Shown one piece after another: positions 38,334-50,013 of a stretch of 64,000 nt of DNA. The DNA is from Neocallimastix lanati (nom. inval.). Its lineage: Eukaryota; Neocallimastigomycota; Neocallimastigomycetes; Neocallimastigales; Neocallimastigaceae. Both the position numbers and the translations under genes were made by a program. Within the stretch, counting starts at the first letter, position 1. Each line of letters starts with the position of its first letter. The stretch covers positions 980,001 through 1,044,000 of the forward strand of contig JACVTC010000022.1 in NCBI GenBank assembly GCA_016946835.1. The letters run 5' to 3'. Below the pieces are notes generated by a model. The model did not search any database, was not told the DNA's origin, and was given only the letters and a program-made list of their open reading frames with translations.

Positions 38334-39884
38334 ATGAATATTTTAAAAATTAAAAAGTTTCAAATTGATTCTTTTATAAAAAATATTGATAACAGAAATA
38401 TTGATAATTTAAAAAATTTAATAAATATTAATAATAATGAAAGAAAAAATGACTATATTATGGAAGTATATAAAAAAGGTTTACTTACTCCGGAACGATT
38501 CAAATTTATAGTTGAAAACTGTAATATTTTTTTACATTTATCTTCTTCTTTAATAAAAGAAGTATTAAAAGATAATAATATAGAACTATTAGAAATTATT
38601 TTTAAAAATTTTAAATTTTATGATAATGACTTTATTAAATGGTTACTTTTTCAATATAAAAATAAAACCACTACTCCTATCACCCATTTAAATAAACAAA
38701 TTTGGAATGGGAAAGACAAATTTTCCTTTTATTATAATGATAATGATATATTTAATACATTTTTAAAGTCAAAATTCCATTATTTAAAAGAAAAAAATTT
38801 CATTTTTCCTTTATATAATAAAGAAGTATTTCCTGGGAATAGTTATGGTGAAAGATCATTATTTAGTGCATGCTATTATGAAAATGAAAATATGATAAAA
38901 TATCTAATTGAGCATGGAGTAGATATAAGTAGAGAAAATGATGAAGGTGAAACATTATTATTTATGGAATGTGAAGGTGGAAATGAAACTATTGTTAAAT
39001 TTTTAATTGAGCATGGAGCAAATATAAATAAAGAGAAGAATAACGGTGAAACACCACTTTTTATGGCATGTAAAAGTGGAAATGAAAATATAGTAAAATA
39101 CTTAATTGAAAAGAAAGTAAATATTAATAAAGAAAATCATATTCATAAAACTCCATTATTTGTAGCATGTAAATGTGGAAATGAAAATATAGTAAAAATA
39201 TTAGTTGAACATGGAGCTGATATTAATAAAGAAAAGCGTGATGGAAAAACGCCATTGTTTACTGCATGTAAATATGGAAATGAAAATATGATAAAATATT
39301 TAATTGAACATGGAGCATTTATTAATAAAGAAAAGAGTAATGGTGAAACCCCATTATTTATGGCATGTAAAAGTAGAAATGAAAATATTGTAAATTACTT
39401 AATTGACAATGGAGTAGATATCAATAAAGAAAATAGTGATGGTGAAACCCCATTATTTATGGCATGTCTTAATGAAGACGAAAATATAGTAAAAATTTTA
39501 TTTGAAAATGGAGCAGATATAAATAAAATAAATTCATATGGTGAAACTCCATTATTTATGGCATGTAAAAGAAGAAACATAAATGTAATAAAATATTTAG
39601 TAGCACATGGTGCAGATATAAATTTAGAAATCAATTATGGTAAAACATCATTAGCACAAGCATTCTTATATAGTACTGAAAATATAGTAAAATATTTAAT
39701 CAAATGTATATTAAATAAAATTGATATCGATTTGAAAGAAAAAGAAATAGAAAAAGATATTATTAATTATATATATGACAAATTTAATAAAGATTTTAGT
39801 AAAGCCTATATTAAAATAAATGAATCATCTCAAAGATATCCTTTAAATATATCTTCAATAAAAAAAATTTTAGAATTAAAATAA
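38334..39884 (+). CDS. Ankyrin-repeat protein (516 aa)
   Basis: A single-exon gene. Residues 1-167 form a helical, Asn/Lys-rich N-terminal region with no recognised domain (L-T-P-E-R-F-K-F-I-V-E-N-C and S-S-L-I-K-E-V-L-K-D are visible). About nine ankyrin repeats of 33 residues follow (about 168-460), each close to G-E-T-P-L-F-M-A-C-K-x-G-N-E-N-I-V-K-Y-L-I-E-H-G-A-D-I-N-K-E. The DNA is also very similar from repeat to repeat with a 99-bp period, which implies recent internal expansion. The C-terminus is a helical tail of about 55 residues. There is no signal peptide or membrane segment. It probably mediates protein binding; partner unknown. Two decayed relatives follow directly downstream. 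Such large ankyrin families are typical of anaerobic fungi. Confidence 0.85.
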   Translation: MNILKIKKFQIDSFIKNIDNRNIDNLKNLININNNERKNDYIMEVYKKGLLTPERFKFIVENCNIFLHLSSSLIKEVLKDNNIELLEIIFKNFKFYDNDFIKWLLFQYKNKTTTPITHLNKQIWNGKDKFSFYYNDNDIFNTFLKSKFHYLKEKNFIFPLYNKEVFPGNSYGERSLFSACYYENENMIKYLIEHGVDISRENDEGETLLFMECEGGNETIVKFLIEHGANINKEKNNGETPLFMACKSGNENIVKYLIEKKVNINKENHIHKTPLFVACKCGNENIVKILVEHGADINKEKRDGKTPLFTACKYGNENMIKYLIEHGAFINKEKSNGETPLFMACKSRNENIVNYLIDNGVDINKENSDGETPLFMACLNEDENIVKILFENGADINKINSYGETPLFMACKRRNINVIKYLVAHGADINLEINYGKTSLAQAFLYSTENIVKYLIKCILNKIDIDLKEKEIEKDIINYIYDKFNKDFSKAYIKINESSQRYPLNISSIKKILELK

Positions 39885-40642
39885 AAATAAATTAAATTGA
39901 AACTACATTAAGAAATCATTACATGACAATTTATAAAATAATTTAAAAAAAAAAAAGAAAAAAAAAAAAAAAAAAAAATTTAAAATATATATATTCTATT
40001 ATAAAATATATATTGGAATATTATTTATTATTTATGAAAATATAAAATGAAATTTTTTGTTAGGTAATATTTATTTAATAAAAAATAAAAATAACACTTT
40101 TTATTTTATATTATTTAATATATTATAAAAATAAAGCTTTCTCAAAGTATTTAATAAAATATTTTGAATAGATTAATGATATTAAAATTAAAAAAAAAAA
40201 AAAAAAATAAATTATAAAAATTGTGAAATAATAATAATCATATATTACCATCTTATTAAAATTGTATATAATTTTCTATTATTATATTTATTAAGTATAT
40301 ATTTAAATTTCTTTATTAAAAAAAAACTATCTTAAAAATTATATAAATTTATATTTATTGTATTTTAGTTATAAATTAATAATTATTCAAGCCTAATTTA
40401 AATTTCATTTGTTAAAAATAAAAAAAAAAAAAAAAAATAAAAAAAATATTTTTTTTTCATATATTTTACAATTAAAAATAATGATAATAAGGTAGTTCGA
40501 ATTTTAAAAAAAATAAGAGATTACAACTTTAAAAAAAAAAAAAAAAAATAAAATAAATAAAAAAGACTATTAAAAAATTATAAATATAAAAATATTGTAG
40601 TTCTATAAATAAAAAAATTTTATAATTATTATTTTATAATTA

Positions 40643-40693
<51 letters not shown>

Positions 40694-40754
40694 TATTTTA
40701 AATTTCAAAATTATTATTACAATTATGACATCTATATTTTTAAATTAAAATATA
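39885..40754. other. AT-rich spacer
   Basis: Poly-A runs and a (TTA)n tract (40648-40688). Nothing else recognised. Confidence 0.4.
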
Positions 40755-41117
40755 TTTGGTGAAATGTCATTGTTTATGGTAGTATTAGAAAATAGAAATA
40801 AAATATAATAGATTAAATAAATGATGAAACACCATTAATTGATACATATATATATTAATATATTTAGTTGAAATGGAGCTGATATAAATAAATATAATCA
40901 ATATTATATTTTGATATTAGAAAAAGTATTTTTATATAATACAAAAATTTTAATAAACCATTTAATTGAATATGTACTAATTAAAATCATGAATGATTTG
41001 AAAGAAAAAGAAAAAGAAGAAAATATTAATCATAGATACAAAAAATATAAAAAGAAAAGCTTATAGAGCCTATATATCAATATATCAACTCAAAAATATC
41101 AATTATGTATAGAATAA
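40755..41117 (+). pseudogene. C-terminal remnant of an ankyrin paralogue
   Basis: Broken frames match the end of the 516-residue protein. F-G-E-M-S-L-F-M at 40757, a weak repeat around 40830-40900, then I-L-I-N-H-L-I-E-Y-V-L-I-K and L-K-E-K-E-K-E-E align with the tail I-V-K-Y-L-I-K...L-K-E-K-E-I-E-K. The final S-T-Q-K-Y-Q-L matches S-S-Q-R-Y-P-L. Stops and frameshifts are frequent. Only the last one or two repeats and the tail survive. Confidence 0.7.
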
Positions 41118-41274
41118 CTATTATTATTATTTGATGAGTTTTATTATTATTTGGATTTATTTCAGTTTTTCTTTCAATTTTTTAAAAAAAATAATTTTTT
41201 TTTTTTTTTTTGATTCATATAAAAATAATAAAGTTAATAATATTTAAACTATATGTAAATAAATTAAAAAAATA

Positions 41275-41310
<36 letters not shown>

Positions 41311-41520
41311 AATTTTTATTTAAAAATAATAATTTATAACCATAATTGTAAATTTATTGGACGTAAAAAGGAATAAAATTTTATTTTTTAATCATTTATT
41401 TTTTATGTTTATTTATATTTTTATTATTGTTTTTATAAATTGTTATTGAAAAATTTTAATAACATGTATAAAAAAAAAAAAAGATTTTTATTGCCATTAC
41501 AATAAAAAAAAAAGAGTTCT

Positions 41521-43075
41521 TAAAATAATAAAAATAATTTAGATAGTTTGGATTATGATTCCTTTATAGAAAACATTAATATCAAAGATATTGATGGTAT
41601 AAAGAATTAAATAGACGATAATGATATTGATAATAACAGAAGAAAAAAAAATTATATCTTAGATATATATAAAAAAGATTTGTTTACTCCAAAAAGATTA
41701 ATAATTTGAATTGAAATATGTCAAAATTTTTTATATTTATTATCTTCTTTAATAAAAGAAATATTAAAGGATAATAAGAATGAACTATTAGAAATTATTT
41801 TTTAAAAAATATAAATATTATACTGATGACTTTATTCAATGGGTACTTCTTCAATATAATAACAAGACCACAATTCTATTACCCATTTAAATGAACAAGT
41901 TTATAATATAAAAATGAATATTAATTATTTTATGATGATTATAAATTTAATGAAGTCTATTTAATAAAAAAATGGATTTTTTAATTAAAAACAAAGAAGT
42001 TATACAATTAAGGCAAAAAGTTTTATATGCATAAAAAATAATAACGGTGAAAAATCATTATTTAAAGCCTGTCTTTTTGGAAATGAAAATATGGTAAAAT
42101 ATTTACTTATACATGGAGTATATATAAACAATGAAAATTATATAGTGAAACACCTTTATTTATTTTTTGTCAATGTGAAAATGAAATTGTGATGAGATAT
42201 ATAATTGAACATGGAGCAGATATAAATCATGAAAATTATCATCATTATTTATAAAATTAAAAAGTGGATATGAAAATATAATAAAAATTTTAGATGAATA
42301 TGGAACAGATATAAATAAAGAAAAGTGATTTAATACAATTCCATTATTTATCATATACAAAAAAGGAAATGAAACACCTTTATTTAAAGTATTTGAAGAG
42401 GATTTTTAAATATTGTAAAAGTTCTAGTTGAATATGGAGTATATAAATATAAAAATGAATATGGTACAACACCATTATTTAAAGTATTAGAAAAAGGATA
42501 TGAAAATATATCAAAATATTTAATTGAACTTGGAACTGATATAAATAAAAAAAATATAAAAATAATGAAACACCAGAATTTAAATTATTAGAAGGAGGAT
42601 ATATAAATATAGAAAAAGTTTTAGATGAACAAGGAGTAAATATAAATAAAGAAGATAAATATGAGGAAACACCATTATTTATCTCATCTCATGTAAGAAA
42701 GGATATGAAAATATTGTAAAATATTTGGTCGAAAGTGGAGCAGAAATAAATAAAGAAAATAAATAAGGAACATCATTATCTGTAGTGTTAGAAATAAAAA
42801 ATGAAAATATAGTAAATTATTTAGTTAAATATAGAACATATAAAAATAAATAAAACCAATAGTGTATTTTAATATTTTAATATTAGTTGAAGTTTTTTTT
42901 TTTTATATTTATATATAATTAAATAGTATATTAAGCTTCTAATTAAATATATACTAATTAAAATTGGAGTAATTACACATATATAAAAATTAAAAAAGAT
43001 ATGAGTATATAACTTATGTATCAATTAATGAACCAACTCATCAATATCAATTAAATATTAATATAAATATAAACA
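41521..43075 (+). pseudogene. Full-length decayed ankyrin paralogue
   Basis: It aligns along the whole 516-residue gene. The start D-S-F-I-E-N-I-N-I-K-D-I-D matches D-S-F-I-K-N-I-D-N-R-N-I-D. Next come Y-K-K-D-L-F-T-P-K-R and S-S-L-I-K-E-I-L-K-D-N-K-N-E-L-L-E-I-I-F, then about eight ankyrin repeats (41.99-42.84 kb), and finally a tail with I-N-E-P-T-H-Q-Y-Q-L-N-I. Numerous stops and frameshifts break it (for example TAA at 41608 and TGA at 42326). No ORF longer than about 60 codons remains on the sense strand. Confidence 0.85.
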
Positions 43076-43744
43076 AAAAAAAAAAATTTAAAAAATTTAA
43101 TTAAAATTGAATTAAAATAATAAAGAATTATTAAATAATAATTATTATTGTTTATATAAAACTAGAATAGTAAAGTTAAAACAATTTAAATCAAATATAT
43201 CATTTATTAAAAAATATAAATAATTATAAAAAAAATCTTAATTATATATAATGAAATTGTTAACTATTTAAATTAATAATAGTTAATTACATTATATAAT
43301 TTCAGTTATTCTATATCTTTTGTTTATGAAAGATATTGATTTTAACCATTTTTTTAGTTATTTTTTTTATTTTTATCTATTTTTAAAAAAAAATAAATAA
43401 AATAAAATAACAAATCAAACTTTAACAGAAAATAAAAAAGTTAATAAAAGATACCTTTATTTATTTATTTTATTTTTTTATATTTTTAATAAAATATATA
43501 AAAATGTAAATTTTAATTCCTTTTTATTTTTTAATAAATATTTAATATTAACTATTTAATATTTAAAAATTATTATTTAAGATTTTAAATAATCAGAATT
43601 TTCAATAAAATTATTAACAAAAAAATTTTTTTAACAATCAAACAGCAATTTATAATAAAAAATATTTAAATAATTCATTAAAGTATGAAAAAAAAAAAAA
43701 AAAAAAAAAAAAGGCTGTATTTAATAAAATTTTCAAAGGTGATG
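43076..43744. other. AT-rich spacer
   Basis: Nothing recognised apart from poly-A (43689-43712). Confidence 0.4.
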
Positions 43745-44090
43745 TCTTAATAAATAATAATTAAATAATAAAATAATTAAATAATAATAAAATAATAAAA
43801 TAATAATAAAATAATTAAATAATAATAATAATAAATAATTAAAAAATAATAAAATAATTAAATAATTTAATAATAAATAATAAATAATAAATAATAAATA
43901 ATAAATAATAAATAATAAATAATAAATAATAAATAATAAATAATAAATAATAAATAATAAATAATAAATAATTGAATAATAGATAATAAATAATAATAAT
44001 AAATAATAAATAATAAATAATAAATAATAAATAATAAATAATAAATAATAAATAATAAATAATAAATAATAAATAATAATAAATAATAAA
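43745..44090. repeat. AAATAAT-type heptamer array
   Basis: About 340 bp; the core 43870-44075 is almost pure 7-bp units. It is open on the minus strand only because the unit lacks stops in that orientation. Confidence 0.85.
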
Positions 44091-44326
44091 TTAAAAAATA
44101 TTAATATATACATATATTTACAAATATATATAGATACCTACTTAAAATGTAATTAAAAATTCTATTAAAATTATTTCTGTTTTATTGTATAACTACAAAA
44201 AAAAAAAAAAAAAGTTTGGTGTAACGTTAATTTTATTATAAAATTTCATTAGGATATAATCATTTTTTTAATTATTATATGTATTTACATATTTAAAAAA
44301 AATTTTTTTTTAATATTCTTTTTCAG

Positions 44327-44409
44327 GTTTTATCAATATAGAATATCAACTGCCGTCTTATGTGGTATCAAAATTAAATAGAGAATTACTTCTTAATCGT
44401 TTTCTCTAA
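44327..44409 (+). other. Orphan terminal-exon-like coding island
   Basis: After a good acceptor (TTCTTTTTCAG, 44316-44326) a 26-codon open stretch reads F-I-N-I-E-Y-Q-L-P-S-Y-V-V-S-K-L-N-R-E-L and ends in TAA at 44407-44409. Its base composition is coding-like against an AT background. No upstream exon was found; heptamer arrays lie on both sides. Unrecognised; probably a gene remnant. Confidence 0.25.
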
Positions 44410-44584
44410 GATACTAATAAATAGAATATTTAGTTTTAAATTAATTTCTTTATATACAGTTCATTTACTGCTTAATAATATTCAAAAAATAATAATAATA
44501 ATAACCATTTAATTTATTCAATGCAGTCAATAATATTTATATTTATATTATCTGAAATAATAATAATAAATAGTAACTAATTTA

Positions 44585-44785
44585 ATAATTAAATAATAAA
44601 TAATAAATAATAATAATAAATAATAAATAATAAATAATAAATAATAAATAATAAATAATAAATAATAAATAATAAATAATAATAATAGATAATAGATAAT
44701 AAATAATAATAAATAATAGATAATAAATAATAAATAATAAATAATAATAAATAATAAATAATAAATAATAAATAATAAATAATAA
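44585..44785. repeat. AAATAAT-type heptamer array
   Basis: About 200 bp of 7-bp units with GATAATA interruptions. Confidence 0.8.
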
Positions 44786-46352
44786 AAAGTAAATATAAAA
44801 CTTATTAATTTAATATTATTTAATATTATATATATATTATATATATTGAATTAATATTTAATAATAATATAAAAATAAAATATTAATCTACCATTGTGTA
44901 ACATTTATATTTTCATAAAATAACTTTAATTATTATAATCAAAGAAACTGAACTTTATTTATTAATATTCTTATTATTTAATTAAATAAATAATATATTT
45001 TAATATGTAATAATAAAATTATTATACTAATATATACCGCTAATTTTAATTTAATAACAATATAATTGATTAACAATATAATTAAATGAGGAAGAGATTT
45101 TAATAATAAATAGAAATATATCCTTTATATATTTAATAAAATTCATCCATATGCTTTGAAAAAGAGAAATAAAAGTAATATATTAATTTTAATATGGACA
45201 ATTTATTTCCATATATAAAAGTCATTTTTCAAAAAAATCACAATTATATTAAAAATTAAAAAAAAAAATTTAAAAAATTAAAAATTAAAGTTTTTAAATT
45301 AAAACTGAAAAAAAAATATTTTCTATAAATTAATATTTTAATTATATATTATGATAATATATATTATTGTCCTATATTATTATTTAATTTGTATTCCTTT
45401 CCAGATAATATTCTATATTAAAATAAAAATAAAATTAATATATATTTAATATTAAAAATAAAATCATTCATTTAGAGTAATTATTGTAATTATTTTATAA
45501 TCATATATAAATTTTAATATTAATTAAAAACATAATTATTGTTTTTTTTTTTTTTTTATTATTTCAAATTTGTTTTTTTCTCTATTTTATAAAATTGTAT
45601 TATTTTTATTATTGTTAATTTCATTTACATTTGAACTTTAAGGAAATAAATATTTATATAAATATTTTTTTTAAATTTCATATTAATACCTTTATTAAAA
45701 TTTGATACTAGAAAGTGTTTTTTATAGCACTTATAAGCAAGATATGCTTTAATAGAATTTTTTAAATCAAATATAATAAAGTTATATATCAAAACTTTAA
45801 AAAAAATATTAACAATAATATTTAATCAATATAATGTATTAATAAAAAGGATACTGAGAAATTTATATTATAGAAATATATTTGTGTTGTATATGTTGAA
45901 TATATAAGTTTATATATATATATTTTTTAAAAAATAGTCAAAAAAAAAAAATAAGAAATTAAAATATACTTCAAGCATATATATATAAAAATAAACTGAT
46001 TTTTGTTGTAATATATTGTAATAAAAGCAAATCTAATTGTACTAATTTTATAAAAAAAAAAAAAAAACATTATAAAAAATTGTTAAATACCATAAATTTA
46101 CTGAATTATAAATAAATTTCAATTTATATATATATAAGGTAAATATAACAAAACTAATTATTATTTATTATTATAATTATTAATTATTGTTATAGTATAT
46201 TTTATATTAATAGATTTATAAAAAAGATCAATTATTATTTATTAATAATTGTAATGGTATAGTAATAAATTATTTATAATTTGTATTATCCTATTTTTTA
46301 TATAAGTATATATTCTTAAGATTTTAAATAATTAAAAAAAGAAATAGATAAA
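44786..46352. other. AT-rich intergenic region upstream of the fungalysin gene
   Basis: No ORF or RNA recognised. It should contain the protease promoter; no specific site can be supported. Confidence 0.4.
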
Positions 46353-48368
46353 ATGTTGAGAAAATCAATTTATTTTTCCTTAATAGCCTTGGTTTTTACA
46401 AAAGGCTTTGATAATTTGAAAATGTATAAACTTGAAGAATCTTCAATTATGTTCCCCGAAACAAATTTTAAAACATATGAACGTCCAGAACTAGAAAAAC
46501 GTGATATAATCGATGAAAATAACAATGAATTAGAATTAGTACAGATTGGTAAAAGAAGAGTATTATATAAAAGAAATAATTTAAATGTAACAGAAATAGC
46601 AAAGCAATTTATGGAACAAAATTATCCAAATATTGACTATGTATATCAAAGTATATTAGATTTTGATGATGAATCAGATATTGCTTCTGTACATTTGGCA
46701 CAAGCAATAAATGGTGAAGAAATTGCGAATACCGCTATTAATATTAACATTGATAAATTATCTGGTGGAATAATATCTTCTGGTGTTTCTGTTTGGGAAA
46801 ATATTAAACCTAATATTAATTCAGCAGTGGATAGCCAAACAATGGATGTAACAGAAGCTATTGTTATTGCAAGTGAAAATTTAGAACTTACTAATGAACC
46901 CATTGATGTAAATAATTTAACGGTAGATAAATTGTTTGGCAATTATTACAAGGTGAAGGGTGTACCATTTTCACATGATGGTACATTAAAGGCAAGAAAA
47001 TTATATACTGGTGTTAGTCAATCTAAAGCTGAAAGAGTATGGGAACTCACTGTGGAAATAGATATTGATTATGTTCTCATTGTTGTAAGTATTGATTCAA
47101 GAGCTGTAATTCAATTACAAAATTTAACACATCATATAGCCTATAAAGTAGTACCTTTTAATAGGCCGAACATTGGTAATACTTCTCGTGTAACCTATAA
47201 TGATCCATTCCTTGAAAATTTTTCACCATTAGGTTGGCATCAAGATATTTCTAATACTTACCATGACACTAGAGGTAATAACGTTCGTTTAGCTGAAAAT
47301 AGAGATGGTAATGATAGTATTGAAGAAAATACATATATTAGTAGTGACTCTAATGGAAATTATGAATTCAAATATGATGGAAATACGAATAAAATTGAAG
47401 GTAATCAGAAAGCCGCTGCAGCTAATGTCTTTTATCTTACTAATATGCTTCATGATATGTTTTTCAAATTGGGATTTACTGAAGGTTATGGTAATTTCCA
47501 AACTAATAATTTTTCTGGTAGAGGTAAGGATAATGATCCAGTTCTTGTTTTTATTAGTGATCGTGGAGGAAAAAATAATGCTCAAATGAGTGTTAGTGTT
47601 GATGGTATATCCCCAAAACTTAGACTCTATCCATTCAACGTCATCGATGGCCCAGAAAGAGATCCATCCTTTGATAATGAAATTATAACACATGAATTTA
47701 CTCATGGCGTTTCTAATCGTCTTACCGGTGGTCCTAATACTATTCAATGTTTAACAGAAGAAGAAGCAAATTGTTTAAATGAAGGTTGGAGTGATTTCTT
47801 TGCAAATGCTTTCCAATTTAGAAATGATAGAGATAGAAATACACCTTTCTATCTTTTTAGATATGTATTAGATGAAAAACATGGTAGAAAATATCCTATC
47901 ACTTCAGATACCTCATTAAACCCATTAACCTATGCTGACCTTTCTTATAATAAAAATAATCAAAAAAAAATAGATTTATATACAGGTTGTGAAGTTTGGT
48001 CAGTAATGCTTCATGAGGTATTTTGGAATGTTGTTGAAGTATATAGAAATGATCCAGATTTTTTCTTGAAAGAAAAACAAAATTTAACATATGCTCCATC
48101 TAACTTTATTGTTATGAAAATGATTATTGATGGTATGAAACTTCAACCTTGTCAACCAACCTTCATTACTGCTCGTGATTCTATCTTAAGTGCTCTTGAT
48201 AACTTTAATGGTACCAATACTAAATTAATTTGCTGTTTCTGGTTAGGATTTGCTAAAAGAGGTCTTGGAATAAATGCAACTGGAAGAAGAGAAAAAGGTT
48301 CAAAAGTTATTTATACTAATGATTTTACTATCCCAGAAGAATGTAATAAATATAATATTTTAGGTTAG
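46353..48368 (+). CDS. Fungalysin (M36) extracellular metallopeptidase
   Basis: A complete single-exon gene of 671 residues, the usual length for prepro-fungalysins. An N-terminal signal peptide (MLRKSIYFSLIALVFTKG) precedes a pro-region (FTP and propeptide, about 40-270). It includes V-Y-Q-S-I-L-D-F and W-E-L-T-V-E-I-D, which normally keep the enzyme inactive until cleaved. The catalytic domain has the zinc motif H-E-F-T-H (447-451) followed by G-V-S-N-R-L-T-G-G. The third ligand is E477 in L-N-E-G-W-S-D, 30 residues after the first His as in characterised fungalysins. All catalytic residues are present. The enzyme would be secreted and degrade proteins outside the cell. A poly-A tract of about 44 bp starts 6 bp after the stop. 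Confidence 0.95.
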   Translation: MLRKSIYFSLIALVFTKGFDNLKMYKLEESSIMFPETNFKTYERPELEKRDIIDENNNELELVQIGKRRVLYKRNNLNVTEIAKQFMEQNYPNIDYVYQSILDFDDESDIASVHLAQAINGEEIANTAININIDKLSGGIISSGVSVWENIKPNINSAVDSQTMDVTEAIVIASENLELTNEPIDVNNLTVDKLFGNYYKVKGVPFSHDGTLKARKLYTGVSQSKAERVWELTVEIDIDYVLIVVSIDSRAVIQLQNLTHHIAYKVVPFNRPNIGNTSRVTYNDPFLENFSPLGWHQDISNTYHDTRGNNVRLAENRDGNDSIEENTYISSDSNGNYEFKYDGNTNKIEGNQKAAAANVFYLTNMLHDMFFKLGFTEGYGNFQTNNFSGRGKDNDPVLVFISDRGGKNNAQMSVSVDGISPKLRLYPFNVIDGPERDPSFDNEIITHEFTHGVSNRLTGGPNTIQCLTEEEANCLNEGWSDFFANAFQFRNDRDRNTPFYLFRYVLDEKHGRKYPITSDTSLNPLTYADLSYNKNNQKKIDLYTGCEVWSVMLHEVFWNVVEVYRNDPDFFLKEKQNLTYAPSNFIVMKMIIDGMKLQPCQPTFITARDSILSALDNFNGTNTKLICCFWLGFAKRGLGINATGRREKGSKVIYTNDFTIPEECNKYNILG

Positions 48369-48421
<53 letters not shown>

Positions 48422-49239
48422 TATAAAAATATTTTTAAAATAATAATTTAATTTTTTTAATACAAAACTACAAAACAAAACAAAATAAAATAAAATAAAA
48501 CAAAAAAAAAAAAAAAAAAAAAATCATAAAAAAATCATTTTAATTTTTAATATAAATAATATTATTTTTAATTTTTTAAGATAATTTGAGAATTGGTATG
48601 ATATATAAGATAGATAAAAAAAAAATAATAATAATAATAATAATGAAAATAAAAAATAAATATTTTATTTTTATTTTTATTTTTATTTTTTTTTTTTAAT
48701 AATTATTTATTTATATATATTATAGTAATATCATTCTTTATATCACTCAGTATTATCAATAATAGTAATTTTTATTAATATTTTTTTTATTTTATTCTTT
48801 TAAAATATTTTTTTTTTAAAATATTTTTTTTTACTCATTAAAACTCATTCTATAAATATATATAGATTTGTTATTATTTTTTTTTTTATTCTTTATTAAT
48901 AATATATAATAATTTGAATAAAAGTTAAATACAATTATTAAATTAACAAAAAATAACAAAAAAATAAAAAAAAAAAAAAAAATAATAATAATAATAAATA
49001 ATAATAAAAATAAAATATATGGAGTCTTCAAAAAAATTAATATTTTTAAAAAAAAATATTTTTGATTTAAATTTATTACTTAATGTTTATGATATTATAA
49101 CAATTTATGAATGATAATTATTATATATATTTTTAATATATATATAATAATTATATTATTACTCTTAACTATTATTACTTTTAATAATAATAATAATATT
49201 ATTATTTAATAATGAATAATATTTTTTTTCTTATTATAT
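48369..49239. other. Intergenic region
   Basis: Poly-A tracts (48374-48417, 48503-48523), TTTTA and TAA repeats. No gene recognised. Confidence 0.4.
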
Positions 49240-49495
49240 ATTTTATTTTATTTTATTTTATTCAATCTGTACTTTATATTTATATTTCTACTATTTATTT
49301 TATTTTATTCAATCTGTACTTTATATTTATATTTCTACTATTTATTTTATTTTATTCAATCTGTACTTTATATTTATATTTCTACTATTTATTTTATTTT
49401 ATTCAATCTGTACTTTATATTTATATTTCTACTATTTATTTTATTTTATTCAATCTGTACTTTATATTTATATTTCTACTATTTATTATATTATA
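49240..49495. repeat. 47-bp minisatellite, five copies
   Basis: The phrase CAATCTGTACTTTATATTTA recurs with its C at 49263, 49310, 49357, 49404 and 49451, an exact 47-bp period. The intervening sequence TTCTACTATTTATTTTA is nearly identical in every copy. Two further copies of the core sit in EHD intron 4, about 35 kb away. Confidence 0.95.
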
Positions 49496-50013
49496 TTTCA
49501 TTTTCCATAATAACATATAAATAATTAATATAAAATTTTTATAATAATCAAAATTTTTCAATTTTGTGTATTATTGTATTATTAACTAAATACATTAAAA
49601 GCGGAAATAAATTTCAATTATAATTTCCACTGACAAAAATTAATAAAATGGTGGTTAAGTATTAACTTTTTTTTAATTAAAGTGAATAATTTTATTTAGA
49701 TAATATATAAAAATAAAATAATAAAATAAAATAAGAAAAATAAAGTTCATATATCTTTTTTTATTATAAAATGTAATTATATATTCACATTTAAAATATT
49801 TTTCTTTTCATCAATTTTTATTATTTTTAATTATTTTGATTTAAAAGTTCTCGTTAATGCATTAACAAGCTTTAACTTGTCATATTATTAAACTATTTTT
49901 ATTTTTTTAATGATAAAGAATAACTTTTACCAATAATAAAAGTAATAAAAGTATGAATACAATATAATTAAATATTTTTCTATTTATAAATATATAAATA
50001 GAAAAACAATCAA

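Noticed and set aside
43733-44113. 126-codon minus-strand ORF (poly Leu/Ile/Tyr)
   Set aside because: Translation of the heptamer array; no coding features.
47289-47747. 152-codon antisense ORF within the fungalysin gene
   Set aside because: Shadow of a well-supported gene; no family similarity.
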